A stretch of 64,000 bases of DNA, taken from Haloferax larsenii JCM 13917 (GTDB lineage: Archaea > Halobacteriota > Halobacteria > Halobacteriales > Haloferacaceae). Shown here one piece after another: positions 54,014 through 62,346 of the stretch (position 1 is the stretch's first letter; the number at the start of each line of letters is the position of its first letter). The stretch covers positions 38,051 to 102,050 of the forward strand of contig NZ_AOLI01000021.1 in assembly GCF_000336955.1 (NCBI RefSeq), in the 5' to 3' direction. A program made the translations under genes and the position numbers. Below the pieces are notes generated by a model. That model was not told where the DNA came from and did not search any database. It worked only from the letters and a program-made list of their open reading frames with translations.

Positions 54014-55603
54014 ATGGACGACGACACACAACGAGGCGACAACCGTCGAGAGGGCACTGCAAGCGACGGGGATGCGGAGTCGACAGAACTCTCGGCTGAA
54101 GACATCGACATTCAGGCGAGTATCGGCCCCGACGCCGATGTTCCCGAGGACACTGACCTCGACCAGCACAAAGACCCCGACGTCGGACTCGACAAGGTCG
54201 TACTGAACGACGACGAGGAGTCGAAGGGACTGTTCGACGACTTACTCGCTGGCGAGCCAATCTTCGAGAACAAGGAGGTTCTTCGCCCGTCGTACACGCC
54301 GCACGAACTCCCGCATCGGACCGACCAAATCAACCAGATGGCGACGATTCTCGTCTCGGCACTCCGCGGGGAGACGCCGTCGAACATCCTCATCTACGGG
54401 AAGACCGGGACCGGAAAGACCGCGAGCGCGAAGTTCGTGAGTCAAGAACTCGAATCGACGTCCCAGAAGTACGACGTTCCGTGTGAAGTCGAGTATATCA
54501 ACTGCGAAGTGACCGACACGCAGTATCGCGTGCTCGCGCAGCTCGCGAACAAGTTCATCGAGAAGAACATCGAACGCATCGAAGCCGAACTCGACCGACT
54601 CGACGAGATGCGAACCCGGGCGACCGAAGACCCCAACGCCCTCGACGACACGCCCTACAACTCTATCGCGGAGATAGACGAGCGCGCGGACGAACTCTCC
54701 GAGGACGCCGACGAGATGGAAACGGTCCCGATGACGGGGTGGCCGACCGACCGCGTCTATACGACCTTTTTCGACGCTGTCGACTACAAAGAACGCGTCG
54801 TCGTCATCATGCTGGACGAAATCGACAAACTCGTCGAGAAATCTGGCGACGACACGCTCTACAACCTCTCGCGGATGAACTCCGAGCTCGACAACTCTCG
54901 TATCTCTATCATGGGTATCTCGAACGACCTGAAGTTCACCGACTTCCTCGACCCTCGGGTCAAGTCGAGTCTCGGCGAGGAGGAAATCGTCTTCCCGCCG
55001 TACGACGCGAACCAACTCCGCGATATCCTTCAGCACCGCGCCGACGTGGCCTTCAAAGGCGGCGCACTGACTGACGACGTGATTCCGCTCTGTGCAGCGT
55101 TCGCCGCGCAGGAACACGGCGACGCCCGCCGCGCACTCGACTTACTCCGCACGGCCGGCGAACTCGCCGAGCGCGGACAGGCCGATACGGTCGAAGAAGC
55201 GCACGTGCGACAGGCGCAGGACAAAATCGAACTCGACCGCGTCGTCGAAGTCGTTCGAACCCTGCCGACGCAGTCGAAAATCGTCCTCTTCGCCATCATC
55301 CTGCTGGAGAAAAACGGCGTCCGAAACATCAACACCGGTGAGGTGTTCAACATCTACAAGCGCCTCTGCGAGGAAATCGACGCCGATATCCTCACTCAAC
55401 GGCGCGTCACCGACCTCATCTCGGAACTCGACATGCTCGGCATCGTCAACGCCGTCGTCGTCTCGAAGGGTCGCTACGGCCGGACGAAGGAAATCAGCCT
55501 CTCGGTCCCCATCGACGAGACCGAGGCCGTCCTGCTCACGGACTCTCGACTCGGCGATATCGAGAGTGCCCAACCGTTCGTGCAAGCCCGGTTCGACAAC
55601 TGA
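54014..55603 (+). CDS. orc1: Orc1/Cdc6 replication initiator
   Basis: An origin-binding AAA+ ATPase, 529 residues, longer than typical because of an acidic N-terminal extension of about 80 residues. Walker A GKTGTGKT is near 130-137, Walker B VVIMLDEIDKL near 262-272, and sensor 1 in SIMGISNDLKF near 296. Sensor 2 is in GDARRALDLLRTAGELAE near 362. The C-terminal winged-helix domain (about 420-525) recognises ORBs. A further acidic insert of about 45 residues lies between the Walker motifs. An ORB overlies its promoter. It reads away from the origin. Confidence 0.97.
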   Translation: MDDDTQRGDNRREGTASDGDAESTELSAEDIDIQASIGPDADVPEDTDLDQHKDPDVGLDKVVLNDDEESKGLFDDLLAGEPIFENKEVLRPSYTPHELPHRTDQINQMATILVSALRGETPSNILIYGKTGTGKTASAKFVSQELESTSQKYDVPCEVEYINCEVTDTQYRVLAQLANKFIEKNIERIEAELDRLDEMRTRATEDPNALDDTPYNSIAEIDERADELSEDADEMETVPMTGWPTDRVYTTFFDAVDYKERVVVIMLDEIDKLVEKSGDDTLYNLSRMNSELDNSRISIMGISNDLKFTDFLDPRVKSSLGEEEIVFPPYDANQLRDILQHRADVAFKGGALTDDVIPLCAAFAAQEHGDARRALDLLRTAGELAERGQADTVEEAHVRQAQDKIELDRVVEVVRTLPTQSKIVLFAIILLEKNGVRNINTGEVFNIYKRLCEEIDADILTQRRVTDLISELDMLGIVNAVVVSKGRYGRTKEISLSVPIDETEAVLLTDSRLGDIESAQPFVQARFDN

Positions 55604-55669
55604 CTGTTCTGGCTGTCCGAGTTCGAAAACAACTGACTGCTCCGGTCGATTCGAAACTGACTCTCTCCG
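55591..55669. repeat. Three imperfect copies of the orc1 3' end
   Basis: The motif TTCGA(c)AACTGACT-x-TCTGG occurs at 55591-55612 (last orc1 codons and stop), 55621-55645 and 55650-55669, about 30 bp apart. The later copies lie in the gap before the convergent sec11 gene. This looks like decayed tandem duplication of the gene end. Confidence 0.6.
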
Positions 55670-55671
55670 TC

Positions 55672-56409
55672 TCAGGCAGCGACCGCCGACACAGAAGAAA
55701 CAGGCCCCGTCGAAACGGAAACGGGTGAGACGGGTGTCGCTGCCGTCATCGTGTTCGCGAGCGTCAGTCGGACCCACCCGAGGAATGGAATCCGTACGCG
55801 AGCGACGCCCTGCACCCACGAAGGTCGAACCGGGTCGCTGATACTGCTCACTTGGTCGTATCGGGGGTTGTTGTCGCCTTTCGTGATGAACCCGTCGTAG
55901 GGTGCCGGGCAGTGTGCGAGTTCCTTGCAGTTGTCTGCCGACATGTACTCGGGGTTGGCCCTCTCGTACCAGTTTTCGCCGGACTCGACGTACAACATCG
56001 CCCGATGGATAATCGGCGGGCCAATCGAGCCGGGCTTGTGGTAGACGACGACGCTTCCACTCCCGCCGAACGAGCGATAGCCGACCTCAGACCCCGTTTC
56101 GGCGGTCACGACGGCAGTTCCATCGACCGCTGCGTCCGGGACGTAGCGGTCGGGTCCGGTGATGAAAATGAGGTCGCCTTTCTGCATGTGGGGTTCCATA
56201 CTCCCACTCTCGACGGCGACCATCGGCGGCCACACCCCGCTGATCGCAAAGAGGAGCAGGCCGACGGCGAGGACAGCCGCGACGCTCGAGAGGGCTTCGC
56301 GGAGGAACAAAAACGGGCCGTCCTCGGCCGTCCAGAATCGGGTCAAGAGTCCCTCGTCGGAGTCGGAGGTGAACTCGCGGGGGGACGGGGGACCATCGTC
56401 AGCACTCAT
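55672..56409 (-). CDS. sec11b: Type I signal peptidase (Sec11-like)
   Basis: Removes Sec signal peptides at the outer membrane face; 245 residues. A transmembrane helix at about 38-58 (SSVAAVLAVGLLLFAISGVW) precedes the catalytic Ser in VESGSMEPHMQKGD near 68. The archaeal/ER-type His replaces the bacterial Lys, in IIHRAMLYV, and the Asp is in ITKGDNNPRYD. A hydrophobic C-terminal segment follows. The ATG at 56409 (MSADDGPP) is used. It converges on orc1 and is divergent from the polD small-subunit gene. In Haloferax two Sec11 paralogues are known; the b assignment rests on its position beside orc1. Confidence 0.9.
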   Translation of the reverse strand: MSADDGPPSPREFTSDSDEGLLTRFWTAEDGPFLFLREALSSVAAVLAVGLLLFAISGVWPPMVAVESGSMEPHMQKGDLIFITGPDRYVPDAAVDGTAVVTAETGSEVGYRSFGGSGSVVVYHKPGSIGPPIIHRAMLYVESGENWYERANPEYMSADNCKELAHCPAPYDGFITKGDNNPRYDQVSSISDPVRPSWVQGVARVRIPFLGWVRLTLANTMTAATPVSPVSVSTGPVSSVSAVAA

Positions 56410-56488
56410 CACCCCTCGTTTAGTCGGACTGGGTTTCAACGTTCTGGGTTTCGGCACCCTTTTTGCTCCGCTTCGCCCACCTCGTCGT

Positions 56489-58102
56489 GTGCCTTTGGAG
56501 ACGCCGGCGCGCATCGTCCGGGCACTGGTGAGTCGCGGCTACAACGCCGAACGCGAGGCCGTGACACTCATCGCAGGTACAGACGACCCGGGAGTCACGC
56601 TCGCCCAGGTCGTCGAATCGACACCGGACGACGCGCTCCGAATCACCGCTGACCACGTCCGCGAGGTGCTCGCGTCTGCACCCGCGACTGGACCATCTTC
56701 GTCTGCACCCGCGACTGACTCACCTTCGCCTTCGTCTGCACCAACTGGTCCCCCTGGGTCCGAATCCGAGAGCGGCGCAGCCGGCTCCGACCCCCCTGTT
56801 TCCGCTGCAACATCGGGAGACAACGAGGAACCTGTTGGAAAATCGACTCCACCTGAAGCGAAGGGGTCGGGGAGCGGGCGGAACCAAGATACGTCGCTTC
56901 GGTCGCTGGAAATCGCCAACGACATGACCGGGCAGTCGACCGGGACCGGCGAGTACGACGACTTCGTGAAGGTGTTCCGCGACCGCTACGAGAAACTCTC
57001 GAAGATGCTTCGCGGTCGGGTCAACCACCGGCCCGCGAAAGCCATCTCGAACATGTCCGGCGGGCAGGACGCCGAACTCATCGGCCTCGTCGACGACGTT
57101 CGCTCGACGAAGAGCGGCCACTGGATTGTCGACCTCGAAGACACGACGGGGACGTTTCCCTGTCTCGTGATGAAGGACAAGGACATCGCCAGCTACGTCG
57201 ACGAACTCCTCCTCGACGAGTGTATCGCGGTGTCGGGAACGCTCTCGGGCGACGCGGGCATCCTGTTTGTCGACGACATGTACTTCCCCGACGTCCCGCG
57301 AAACCACCGAACCAACACCGCCGACCGCCACGTGCAGGCCGCGCTCATCTCTGACGTCCACGTCGGGAGTCAGGAGTTCATGGCCGACTCGTGGCACCGT
57401 TTTGCCGACTGGCTCCACACCGAGGAAGCCGAGAACATCGAGTACCTGCTTATCGCTGGCGACATGGTCGAAGGCGTCGGTGTCTACCCGAACCAAGACG
57501 AGGAACTCGACGTCATCGACATCTACGACCAGTACGAAGCGTTCTCGGAGTACCTCAAGGAAGTGCCCGGCGACCTCGACATCGTGATGATTCCGGGGAA
57601 CCACGACGCGGTTCGACTCGCCGAACCCCAACCCGGATTCGACGACGAACTTCGGGATATCATGTCGGCTCACGACCCCCAGATTACGAGCAACCCTTCG
57701 ATGGTCACGCTCGAAGGCGTCAACATCCTCATGTACCACGGCGTCTCGCTGGACGAGGTCATCGCCGAACTCCCGTCGGACAAGGCGAGTTACGACGAAC
57801 CGCACAAGGCGATGTACCACCTCCTGAAGAAACGCCACGTCGCCCCGCAGTTCGGTGGCCACACGCGACTTGCACCCGAAGAACTCGATTACCTCGTCAT
57901 GGAGCAGGTGCCCGATATCTTCCACACCGGCCACGTCCACAAACTCGGCTGGGGTAAGTACCACAACGTCCTCGCGGTCAACTCCGGGTGTTGGCAGGCC
58001 CAGACCGACTTCCAGAAGTCCGTCAACATCGACCCCGACGCAGGCTACGCCCCTATCGTCGACCTCGACACGCTGAACATGACGGTGCGGAAGTTCTCCT
58101 GA
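56489..58102 (+). CDS. polD1: DNA polymerase D small subunit (DP1)
   Basis: The small subunit of archaeal replicative PolD, carrying the 3'-5' exonuclease; 537 residues. An N-terminal helical domain MPLETPARIVRALVSRGYNA (GTG start at 56489) is followed by a Ser/Pro/Thr linker (about 60-130). An OB fold comes next (about 200-280). The calcineurin-like phosphodiesterase core has SDVHVGSQEF, AGDMVEGVGVYP, MIPGNHDAVR and HTGHVHKLGWG, giving the metal-binding Asp, His and Asn residues. A 26-bp ORB-like sequence is embedded in the linker-coding part. It lies near the origin, as in other haloarchaea. Confidence 0.95.
   Translation: MPLETPARIVRALVSRGYNAEREAVTLIAGTDDPGVTLAQVVESTPDDALRITADHVREVLASAPATGPSSSAPATDSPSPSSAPTGPPGSESESGAAGSDPPVSAATSGDNEEPVGKSTPPEAKGSGSGRNQDTSLRSLEIANDMTGQSTGTGEYDDFVKVFRDRYEKLSKMLRGRVNHRPAKAISNMSGGQDAELIGLVDDVRSTKSGHWIVDLEDTTGTFPCLVMKDKDIASYVDELLLDECIAVSGTLSGDAGILFVDDMYFPDVPRNHRTNTADRHVQAALISDVHVGSQEFMADSWHRFADWLHTEEAENIEYLLIAGDMVEGVGVYPNQDEELDVIDIYDQYEAFSEYLKEVPGDLDIVMIPGNHDAVRLAEPQPGFDDELRDIMSAHDPQITSNPSMVTLEGVNILMYHGVSLDEVIAELPSDKASYDEPHKAMYHLLKKRHVAPQFGGHTRLAPEELDYLVMEQVPDIFHTGHVHKLGWGKYHNVLAVNSGCWQAQTDFQKSVNIDPDAGYAPIVDLDTLNMTVRKFS
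56847..56872 (+). repeat. ORB-like sequence inside polD1 coding region
   Basis: CTCCACCTGAAGCGAAGGGG followed by TCGGGG. It differs from the main left box of the origin mainly by one A-to-G change in GAAAC and a shorter G-string. It falls in the region encoding the disordered linker (Ser-Thr-Pro-Pro-Glu-Ala-Lys-Gly), where codons are free to accommodate a binding site. Confidence 0.6.
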
Positions 58103-58193
58103 GCGAAGGAGTTCGTGGTCGGTTCCGACGGTTGTGCGCCCGCCGCGACCAGACCGCCGTCGCCTTATTATACCGACAGTCAGATGGAGGGGT

Positions 58194-59321
58194 ATGTCTG
58201 ACGACGTGCTGTTCGACACGGCGACGCTAAACGACCTGACGCTCGACAATCGCGCCGGTCTCGCGCCGATGACTCGTGTGAGCGCGACAGCCGACGGCCG
58301 GGCGACCGAGCAGATGGCGCGGTACTACGCGAAGTTCGCGGACGGCGGCTTCTCGTTTCTCGTCACTGAGGGCGTCTACACGGACGACACCTACAGTCAG
58401 GGCTATCTGAACCAGCCGGGTCTCGTCACCGAGGACCACGTCGAGGCGTGGACGCAGGTCACGGACGCCGTCCACGACACGGACACAGCAATCTTCGCCC
58501 AGTTGATGCACGCCGGCGCGCAGACGCAGGGCAACCCCTACACCGACGACGGCGACACAATCGCTCCCTCCGCGGTCCAACCGAACGGCGAAAAGTCCGA
58601 AGCCTACGGCGGAAGCGGCGAGTACGCGGTTCCACGGGGAGCGACCCAGGACGACCTCGACGAGGCTCGTGCGGGGTTCGTCGCGGCGGCGGAGAACGCG
58701 GCCGAAGCCGGGTTCGACGGCGTCGAGATTCACAGCGCAAACGGCTACTTCCTCAACGAATTCCTCTCTGCGGACGCGAACCGACGCGACGACGAGTACG
58801 GCGGCGCACCCGAGGACCGCGTTCGGTACCCCGCGGAAGTCGTCACGGCCGTCGCCGAGGCCGTTCCCGACGAGTACGTCGTCGGCGTGCGCGTCTCGCA
58901 GACGAAAGTCACCGACGACAGCTACGAGTGGCCCGAAGGAGAGGACGCCGCCGAGGTCTTCTTCCGCGAACTCTCTGCGGCCGGTGCCGACTACGTCCAC
59001 ACCGTCGACGCGAACGCTGCCGGGCCGACGTTCGGCGCTGACGGGCCGTCGCTCGCTGAAGCCGCGGCCACGTACGCCACAGCCGACACGGTCATCGTCG
59101 CAAACGGCGGTCTCGGCGACCCAGACGCGGCGCGCACGGCGGTCGAATCTGGTTCCGACCTCTTCACCTTGGGGACGAGCGCGCTCGCGAATCCCGACTG
59201 GCCAGCGCGCGTCGCGGCTGGCGACGACCTCGACGAGTTCGACCCTGCACACTTCCTCGCGCCGAAGGCGACCATCTCGGACCACGAAGTTCCGGCCGAA
59301 ACCCAGCCAGCGGACGACTGA
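58194..59321 (+). CDS. Old Yellow Enzyme family flavin oxidoreductase
   Basis: A 375-residue FMN-dependent NAD(P)H:flavin oxidoreductase of the OYE family, reducing activated C=C bonds or nitro compounds. N-terminal LDNRAGLAPMTRVSATADG, the substrate His region FAQLMHAGAQTQGNP, then FDGVEIHSANGYFLNEFLSA and RRDDEYGG are diagnostic. The C-terminal phosphate-binding TVIVANGGLGDPDAA and LFTLGTSALANPDW bind FMN. The ATG at 58194 follows a TTATTATACC box by about 25 nt. The physiological substrate is unknown. Monocistronic. Confidence 0.93.
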   Translation: MSDDVLFDTATLNDLTLDNRAGLAPMTRVSATADGRATEQMARYYAKFADGGFSFLVTEGVYTDDTYSQGYLNQPGLVTEDHVEAWTQVTDAVHDTDTAIFAQLMHAGAQTQGNPYTDDGDTIAPSAVQPNGEKSEAYGGSGEYAVPRGATQDDLDEARAGFVAAAENAAEAGFDGVEIHSANGYFLNEFLSADANRRDDEYGGAPEDRVRYPAEVVTAVAEAVPDEYVVGVRVSQTKVTDDSYEWPEGEDAAEVFFRELSAAGADYVHTVDANAAGPTFGADGPSLAEAAATYATADTVIVANGGLGDPDAARTAVESGSDLFTLGTSALANPDWPARVAAGDDLDEFDPAHFLAPKATISDHEVPAETQPADD

Positions 59322-59375
59322 CGCTCACTCGGTCTGTCTAGAGAGCAGCCCCCACGTCGCTCAAAACCGACCCGA

Positions 59376-59398
59376 AACCCCTTCGCTTCCACTCGAAC
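59376..59398 (-). repeat. ORB-like motif between convergent genes
   Basis: Minus strand GTTCGAGTGGAAGCGAAGGG then GTT. It resembles the other ORB-like motifs and lies in the 83-bp gap between the OYE and ZIP gene ends. It lacks a G-string. Confidence 0.5.
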
Positions 59399-59404
59399 TC
59401 CCGT

Positions 59405-60214
59405 CTATCCGAGCGTCACGTCGAGATACAGCATCACGACCACGCCGACCATCGTCCCGAAGGTCGCGATGCGCTCGTTTCCGTTCGCGTGCGTCTCGGG
59501 GACGATTTCGTCGGAGATGACAAACAGCATCGCACCCGCCGCGAACCCCATCGCGTACGGGAGGAGCGCTTCGGCGTACTGGATGGCCCACGCGCCGAAG
59601 ATTGCCAGCGGAATCTCGACGATGCCTGCCCGAATCCCGGCGAGCGTTGCATAGGTCGTGTTTCGAAGCCCGGCGTTGACGGCGGCGATAGAGACGGCCA
59701 GCCCCTCGGGGATGTTCTGGATGCCGATAGCGAGCATCAACGGGATGGCGGTGTTCAGGTCTCCGGACCCGAACCCGACGCCCACGGCCAGTCCCTCCGG
59801 CATGTTGTGGATGGTGATGGCGACGATAAAGAGAATCACAGAGGCCATCTTTTTCTCCGTCTCGGGGGCGTCAACCCGCGTCTTCCCTGTCACGAGAATG
59901 TGGACGTGCGGAATCCACAGGTCTGCCTGGTCGAGGACGAACACACCGATGAGAAAGCCGACGAGAACCGGAACTGGGTTGCCGCCAGCTGCCTCGATAC
60001 CGGGGAGGATGAGACTCGTAAAGCTCGCGGCGAGCATGACCCCGGCTGCGAAGCCTAAGAGTCCGTCGAGCGAGCGTTTCGACGGATTGCGCCAGACGAG
60101 GATGAGCAACGCCCCCAGCATGTTCAAGAATGCGATGACGAGACCACCGACGAGTCCGTGTACGACGGGGTTCGTCCCGGCGATGGAGACGAACAACTCC
60201 TGAATAGTGGTCAT
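59405..60214 (-). CDS. ZIP family metal transporter
   Basis: A 269-residue divalent-cation transporter with about eight transmembrane helices. The two core helices carry the metal sites: ITIHNMPEGLAVGVGF (near 152-168) and IGIQNIPEGLAVSIAA (near 185-200), the HNxPEG and QNxPEG signature of ZupT/GufA-type ZIPs. It probably imports Zn or Fe; specificity is not readable. Its third cytoplasmic segment is short (VTGKTRVDAPETEKK). The ATG at 60214 (MTTIQELF) is used. It converges on the OYE gene. Confidence 0.92.
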   Translation of the reverse strand: MTTIQELFVSIAGTNPVVHGLVGGLVIAFLNMLGALLILVWRNPSKRSLDGLLGFAAGVMLAASFTSLILPGIEAAGGNPVPVLVGFLIGVFVLDQADLWIPHVHILVTGKTRVDAPETEKKMASVILFIVAITIHNMPEGLAVGVGFGSGDLNTAIPLMLAIGIQNIPEGLAVSIAAVNAGLRNTTYATLAGIRAGIVEIPLAIFGAWAIQYAEALLPYAMGFAAGAMLFVISDEIVPETHANGNERIATFGTMVGVVVMLYLDVTLG

Positions 60215-60351
60215 CGACGCCGCCTCACTGGGGGCGCTGTGGGTCCGAAACGGCACATGTGGTATTCGACAACACACGAGTATGTATGTCCACCGCCAGT
60301 TCCGGCCGGACAAGAACGACTCTGGCTGCCGATTTCGAAGAGATAGTGGCG

Positions 60352-60780
60352 CTACGACGACTCGCCGAACCGATACCGAATCGTCTGGGAGCCATCGAAA
60401 CGCGGGCCGTCTCCCACTCGCTCGAACCCGGCGTCTTTGACTGCCTCACGAAGGCTCGATTCGGATTCGACGAGGAGTGCTTCGACGGGTAGTTCTTCCG
60501 TACTCGCAAAGCGCAGTGGCTCTTCGAGCAGGCGGGCGACCGCGTTGTCCGTCCCGGCGAGTCGGGTGATGTGGACCATGCCGTCTTCGACGTCGAATCC
60601 GACGAAGCCGTGAATCTGCTCTTCGCTGGCCGGTGCGTCGGTGTTCGGGTCGGCCCCAGCGTCGGACGTCGCCACCCGGACTGTCCGGTCACGGACGAGA
60701 CGGCGCATCGCCACCGTCGGCGCGTTCGCGACGGCCGCGAGCGCTTCGGCGTCCGAGTCGACGGCGTCTCTGACTTCCAT
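60352..60780 (-). CDS. GNAT-like acetyltransferase domain protein
   Basis: A 142-residue protein beginning MEVRDAVDSDAEALAAVANA, a typical GNAT N-terminal helix pair. The centre is divergent: GFVGFDVEDGMVHITRLAGT resembles the beta4 strand, but the acetyl-CoA loop R/QxxGxG is not clear, and the C-terminus has KDAGFERVGDGPRF like GNAT motif B. It may be a degenerate or regulatory member. It is divergent from lysC. Confidence 0.75.
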   Translation of the reverse strand: MEVRDAVDSDAEALAAVANAPTVAMRRLVRDRTVRVATSDAGADPNTDAPASEEQIHGFVGFDVEDGMVHITRLAGTDNAVARLLEEPLRFASTEELPVEALLVESESSLREAVKDAGFERVGDGPRFDGSQTIRYRFGESS

Positions 60781-60878
60781 ACGTCATGGTTCCGCGCCGT
60801 CGGCAATAAACCTCTGCCCGGTACGCGGTCGAATTCGCCGTCTCGCCTGCGAATTCTGGGAAGTAGGCAACGGTTGAA

Positions 60879-60906
60879 CAGGGGGACATAGTTATACGTC
60901 CCCCTG
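60879..60906. promoter_or_regulatory. lysC promoter within a 28-bp palindrome
   Basis: Perfect 9-bp arms CAGGGGGAC (60879-60887) and GTCCCCCTG (60898-60906) enclose ATAGTTATAC, which includes the probable TATA box. The box centre, about 60894, predicts transcription from about 60921. A factor bound to this palindrome would exclude TBP, so repression is likely. The regulator is unidentified. Confidence 0.75.
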
Positions 60907-60920
60907 CGTTAGCCCCTCGC

Positions 60921-60977
60921 ATGTTTGAGCACCACGAGTCACAGCGTTACGATGTACCGGAGGGACCATGCGCGTAG
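60921..60977 (+). CDS. Predicted 18-codon leader ORF of lysC
   Basis: Reads MFEHHESQRYDVPEGPCA and stops at TAG 60975-60977, 10 nt inside lysC in another frame. Its ATG coincides with the predicted transcription start, so it would be the first codon of a leaderless mRNA. lysC itself is preceded by GGAGG (60959-60963), a good Shine-Dalgarno rare in haloarchaea, placed for reinitiation. No run of Lys, Thr or Met codons is present, so classical attenuation is not indicated. Confidence 0.5.
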   Translation: MFEHHESQRYDVPEGPCA

Positions 60978-62146
60978 TCGCGAAGTTCGGCGGTACGTCC
61001 CTCGGAAGCGGTAATCGAATCAATCGGGCCGCAGACTCCATCGCTGCGGCGGTCGAACAGGGTCACGAGATAGCTGTCGTCGCCTCCGCGATGGGGTCGA
61101 CGACCGACGACTTGCTCGACGAGATTCAGTTCGACGCCGACGACCGCGACCGAGCCGAAATCGTCTCGATGGGCGAGCGAACGAGCGTTCGGATGCTCAA
61201 GGCCGCGCTCTCTGCTCGCGGCGTCGACGCCTTGTTCGTCGAACCCGGCTCCGACGAGTGGCCGGTCATCACGAACGACCTCGGCGAGGTCGATATCGAA
61301 GAGACACAGCGACGCGCCGCAGAACTCGCAGAAGAGTTAGACGGTGTCGTTCCCGTTGTCACTGGCTTCCTCGCGCAGAATCACGACGGCGAAATTACGA
61401 CGCTCGGTCGCGGTGGGTCGGACACGACCGCCGTGATGCTCGGCAAGTACATGGAAGCCGACGAAGTCGTCATCGTGACCGACGTCGAAGGCGTCATGAC
61501 GGGCGACCCGCGTGTCGTCGAGGGCGCGCGGAACGTCGGTCGCATCACCGTCGACGAACTTCGGAACCTCTCGTTCCGCGGTGCAGAAGTCGTCGCGCCG
61601 TCGGCGCTGTCGTACAAAGACGACGCGCTCGACGTCCGCGTCGTCCACTACCAACACGGAAACCTCCTCACCGGCGGGACGCTCATCGAAGGCGAGTTCC
61701 ACAACCTCATCGACATGCAGGAGGACTCACTCGCCTGTCTCACGGTCGCCGGGCGAGCGATTCGGAACCGACCGGGCATCCTCGCGGACCTCTCGGTCGC
61801 CCTGAGCGACGCCGGAATCAACGTCGATTCGGTCGCCTCCGGGATGGACTCGATTACGTTCTACGTCCGCGGCGACGAGTCGAATCAGGCCGAAGCGGTC
61901 CTTCACGACCGCGTCGTCTCCGACGAGGCGCTCTCGTCTGTCACCGTCGAAGACGAAATCGCCGTCGTCCGTGTCACCGGCGGCGAACTGCCGAACCGCC
62001 CAGGCGTCATCCTCGACATCGTCCAACCGATTTCCGAGGCGGGCATCAACATCCACGACGTCATCACCTCTGCGACCTCTGTCGCTATCTTCGTCGCGTG
62101 GGGCGACCGCGAAGAGACACTCGAAATCATCCAAAACCAGTTCTAA
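60968..62146 (+). CDS. lysC: Aspartate kinase
   Basis: First step of the aspartate pathway: aspartate plus ATP gives aspartyl phosphate, toward Thr, Met and Lys. The 392-residue monofunctional enzyme has KFGGTSLGSGNRI near 6-18, SMGERTSVRML near 67-77, GFLAQNHDGEITTLGRGGSD near 132-151, and VTDVEGVMTGDPRVVEGA. Two C-terminal ACT domains (about 255-392) give feedback control. The ATG at 60968 has a GGAGG 5 nt upstream and overlaps a leader ORF. The promoter lies inside a 28-bp palindrome. Confidence 0.95.
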   Translation: MRVVAKFGGTSLGSGNRINRAADSIAAAVEQGHEIAVVASAMGSTTDDLLDEIQFDADDRDRAEIVSMGERTSVRMLKAALSARGVDALFVEPGSDEWPVITNDLGEVDIEETQRRAAELAEELDGVVPVVTGFLAQNHDGEITTLGRGGSDTTAVMLGKYMEADEVVIVTDVEGVMTGDPRVVEGARNVGRITVDELRNLSFRGAEVVAPSALSYKDDALDVRVVHYQHGNLLTGGTLIEGEFHNLIDMQEDSLACLTVAGRAIRNRPGILADLSVALSDAGINVDSVASGMDSITFYVRGDESNQAEAVLHDRVVSDEALSSVTVEDEIAVVRVTGGELPNRPGVILDIVQPISEAGINIHDVITSATSVAIFVAWGDREETLEIIQNQF

Positions 62147-62309
62147 TACCGCGCCGTCTCCGCTTTTTCACACGTCACGAGCGTCGGCGCTGGCATCTGT
62201 GTGGCTGCGGACCGCATCCTTTCTCGACCGCGCTCGAACGTCCCCCACACCGATGCACACACCCGTCCACGAACGCCGGAATACGCGCCCAGTCCCCCGT
62301 TTTTCCGCG

Positions 62310-62320
62310 TACATATTTCT
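62310..62320 (+). promoter_or_regulatory. tnaA promoter TATA region
   Basis: TACATATTTCT centred near 62315, about 32 nt before the tnaA ATG, is the best TATA candidate; GC-rich sequence with CCCCCG and a T5 run lies just upstream. The corresponding Haloferax promoter is known to be tryptophan-inducible. No palindrome is evident, so the regulator site is not defined here. The rest of the 200-bp gap from lysC holds no gene. Confidence 0.65.
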
Positions 62321-62346
62321 TCACATTTCGGGCCGTGTGTTGGGGC

